From Pseudoalteromonas sp. T1lg23B (GTDB lineage: Bacteria; Pseudomonadota; Gammaproteobacteria; Enterobacterales; Alteromonadaceae), in NCBI RefSeq assembly GCF_002964665.1, contig NZ_PQBZ01000030.1, positions 357,109-421,108 on the forward strand: a stretch of DNA of 64,000 nt. Direction: 5' to 3'. The notes beneath the pieces were generated by a model. It saw nothing but the letters and a program-made list of their open reading frames with translations. It was not told the DNA's origin and did not search any database. The position numbers and the translations under genes are program-made. The number at the start of each line of letters is the position of its first letter. Positions within the stretch are counted from its first letter, which is position 1. Shown here piece by piece: positions 63,954-64,000 of the stretch.

Positions 63954-64000
63954 GCGACCCCACTGACACGGAGCGCTACGCTGATTAAGCAAAGCAACAA

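Overview
The window reads as a chromosomal segment of a marine gammaproteobacterium of the Alteromonadales, most likely Pseudoalteromonas or a close relative. The clues are a moderate A+T content, a trpE-G-D-CF-B-A operon flanked by rnm/yciO/rluB and yciB as in enteric bacteria, a two-piece MetH, a long form of GAPDH, several sodium-coupled amino-acid symporters, a TonB-dependent receptor, DUF2989, DUF1315 and DUF349 proteins, and an rrn-type promoter at the right edge. The genus is an inference from gene content; no search was run.

Layout. 1-9.7 kb: 3' part of a GGDEF-EAL protein, a LysR regulator divergent from an RND efflux adaptor/pump pair (the adaptor gene is frameshifted), an MDR oxidoreductase, a lone MlaC-like protein and a DUF2989 lipoprotein. 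9.8-17.8 kb: long GAPDH, M14 carboxypeptidase, an AGCS symporter with an extra domain, a zinc-ribbon membrane protein, DUF1315 and a large DUF349 coiled-coil protein. 17.8-24 kb: TonB receptor, divergent ohr/ohrR with palindromic operators, an exported protein of unknown function and a secreted lipase-like hydrolase. 24-32.7 kb: epimerase, AI-2E family permease, a PepSY / PhoP-like / PhoQ-like / LprI-like operon, YciI, NSS symporter, CPBP protease, YciB and HU. 32.7-43.4 kb: the trp operon, preceded by two complete Trp-rich leader peptide/attenuator modules in tandem, and the divergent rnm-yciO-scpA-scpB-rluB operon. 43.4-50 kb: solute-binding protein, TerB-like protein, cupin, then metA and a split metH behind MetJ-type boxes.

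50-64 kb is more accessory: a fibrinogen-like secreted protein, two MacB/FtsX-type permeases without their ATPase, hrpB, a probable nuclease toxin with an N-terminus like that of DUF4157/eCIS-associated proteins, a leucine-rich-repeat lipoprotein with a PEPEPS stalk, a 52-residue double-glycine-leader peptide that looks like an orphan RiPP/bacteriocin precursor, a restriction-endonuclease-like remnant beside tRNA-Pro(GGG), a second AGCS symporter, and an rRNA-type promoter reading out of the window.

The best candidates for a second look are the tandem trp attenuators (39213-39472), the orphan peptide at 61509-61667 with a 17-bp palindrome upstream, the toxin-like protein at 56905-58098, and the metH split by one in-frame TAG that is part of the downstream ribosome binding site. 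Two single-base frame breaks (RND adaptor near 3241, trpCF near 35999) look like either sequence errors or recent mutations.
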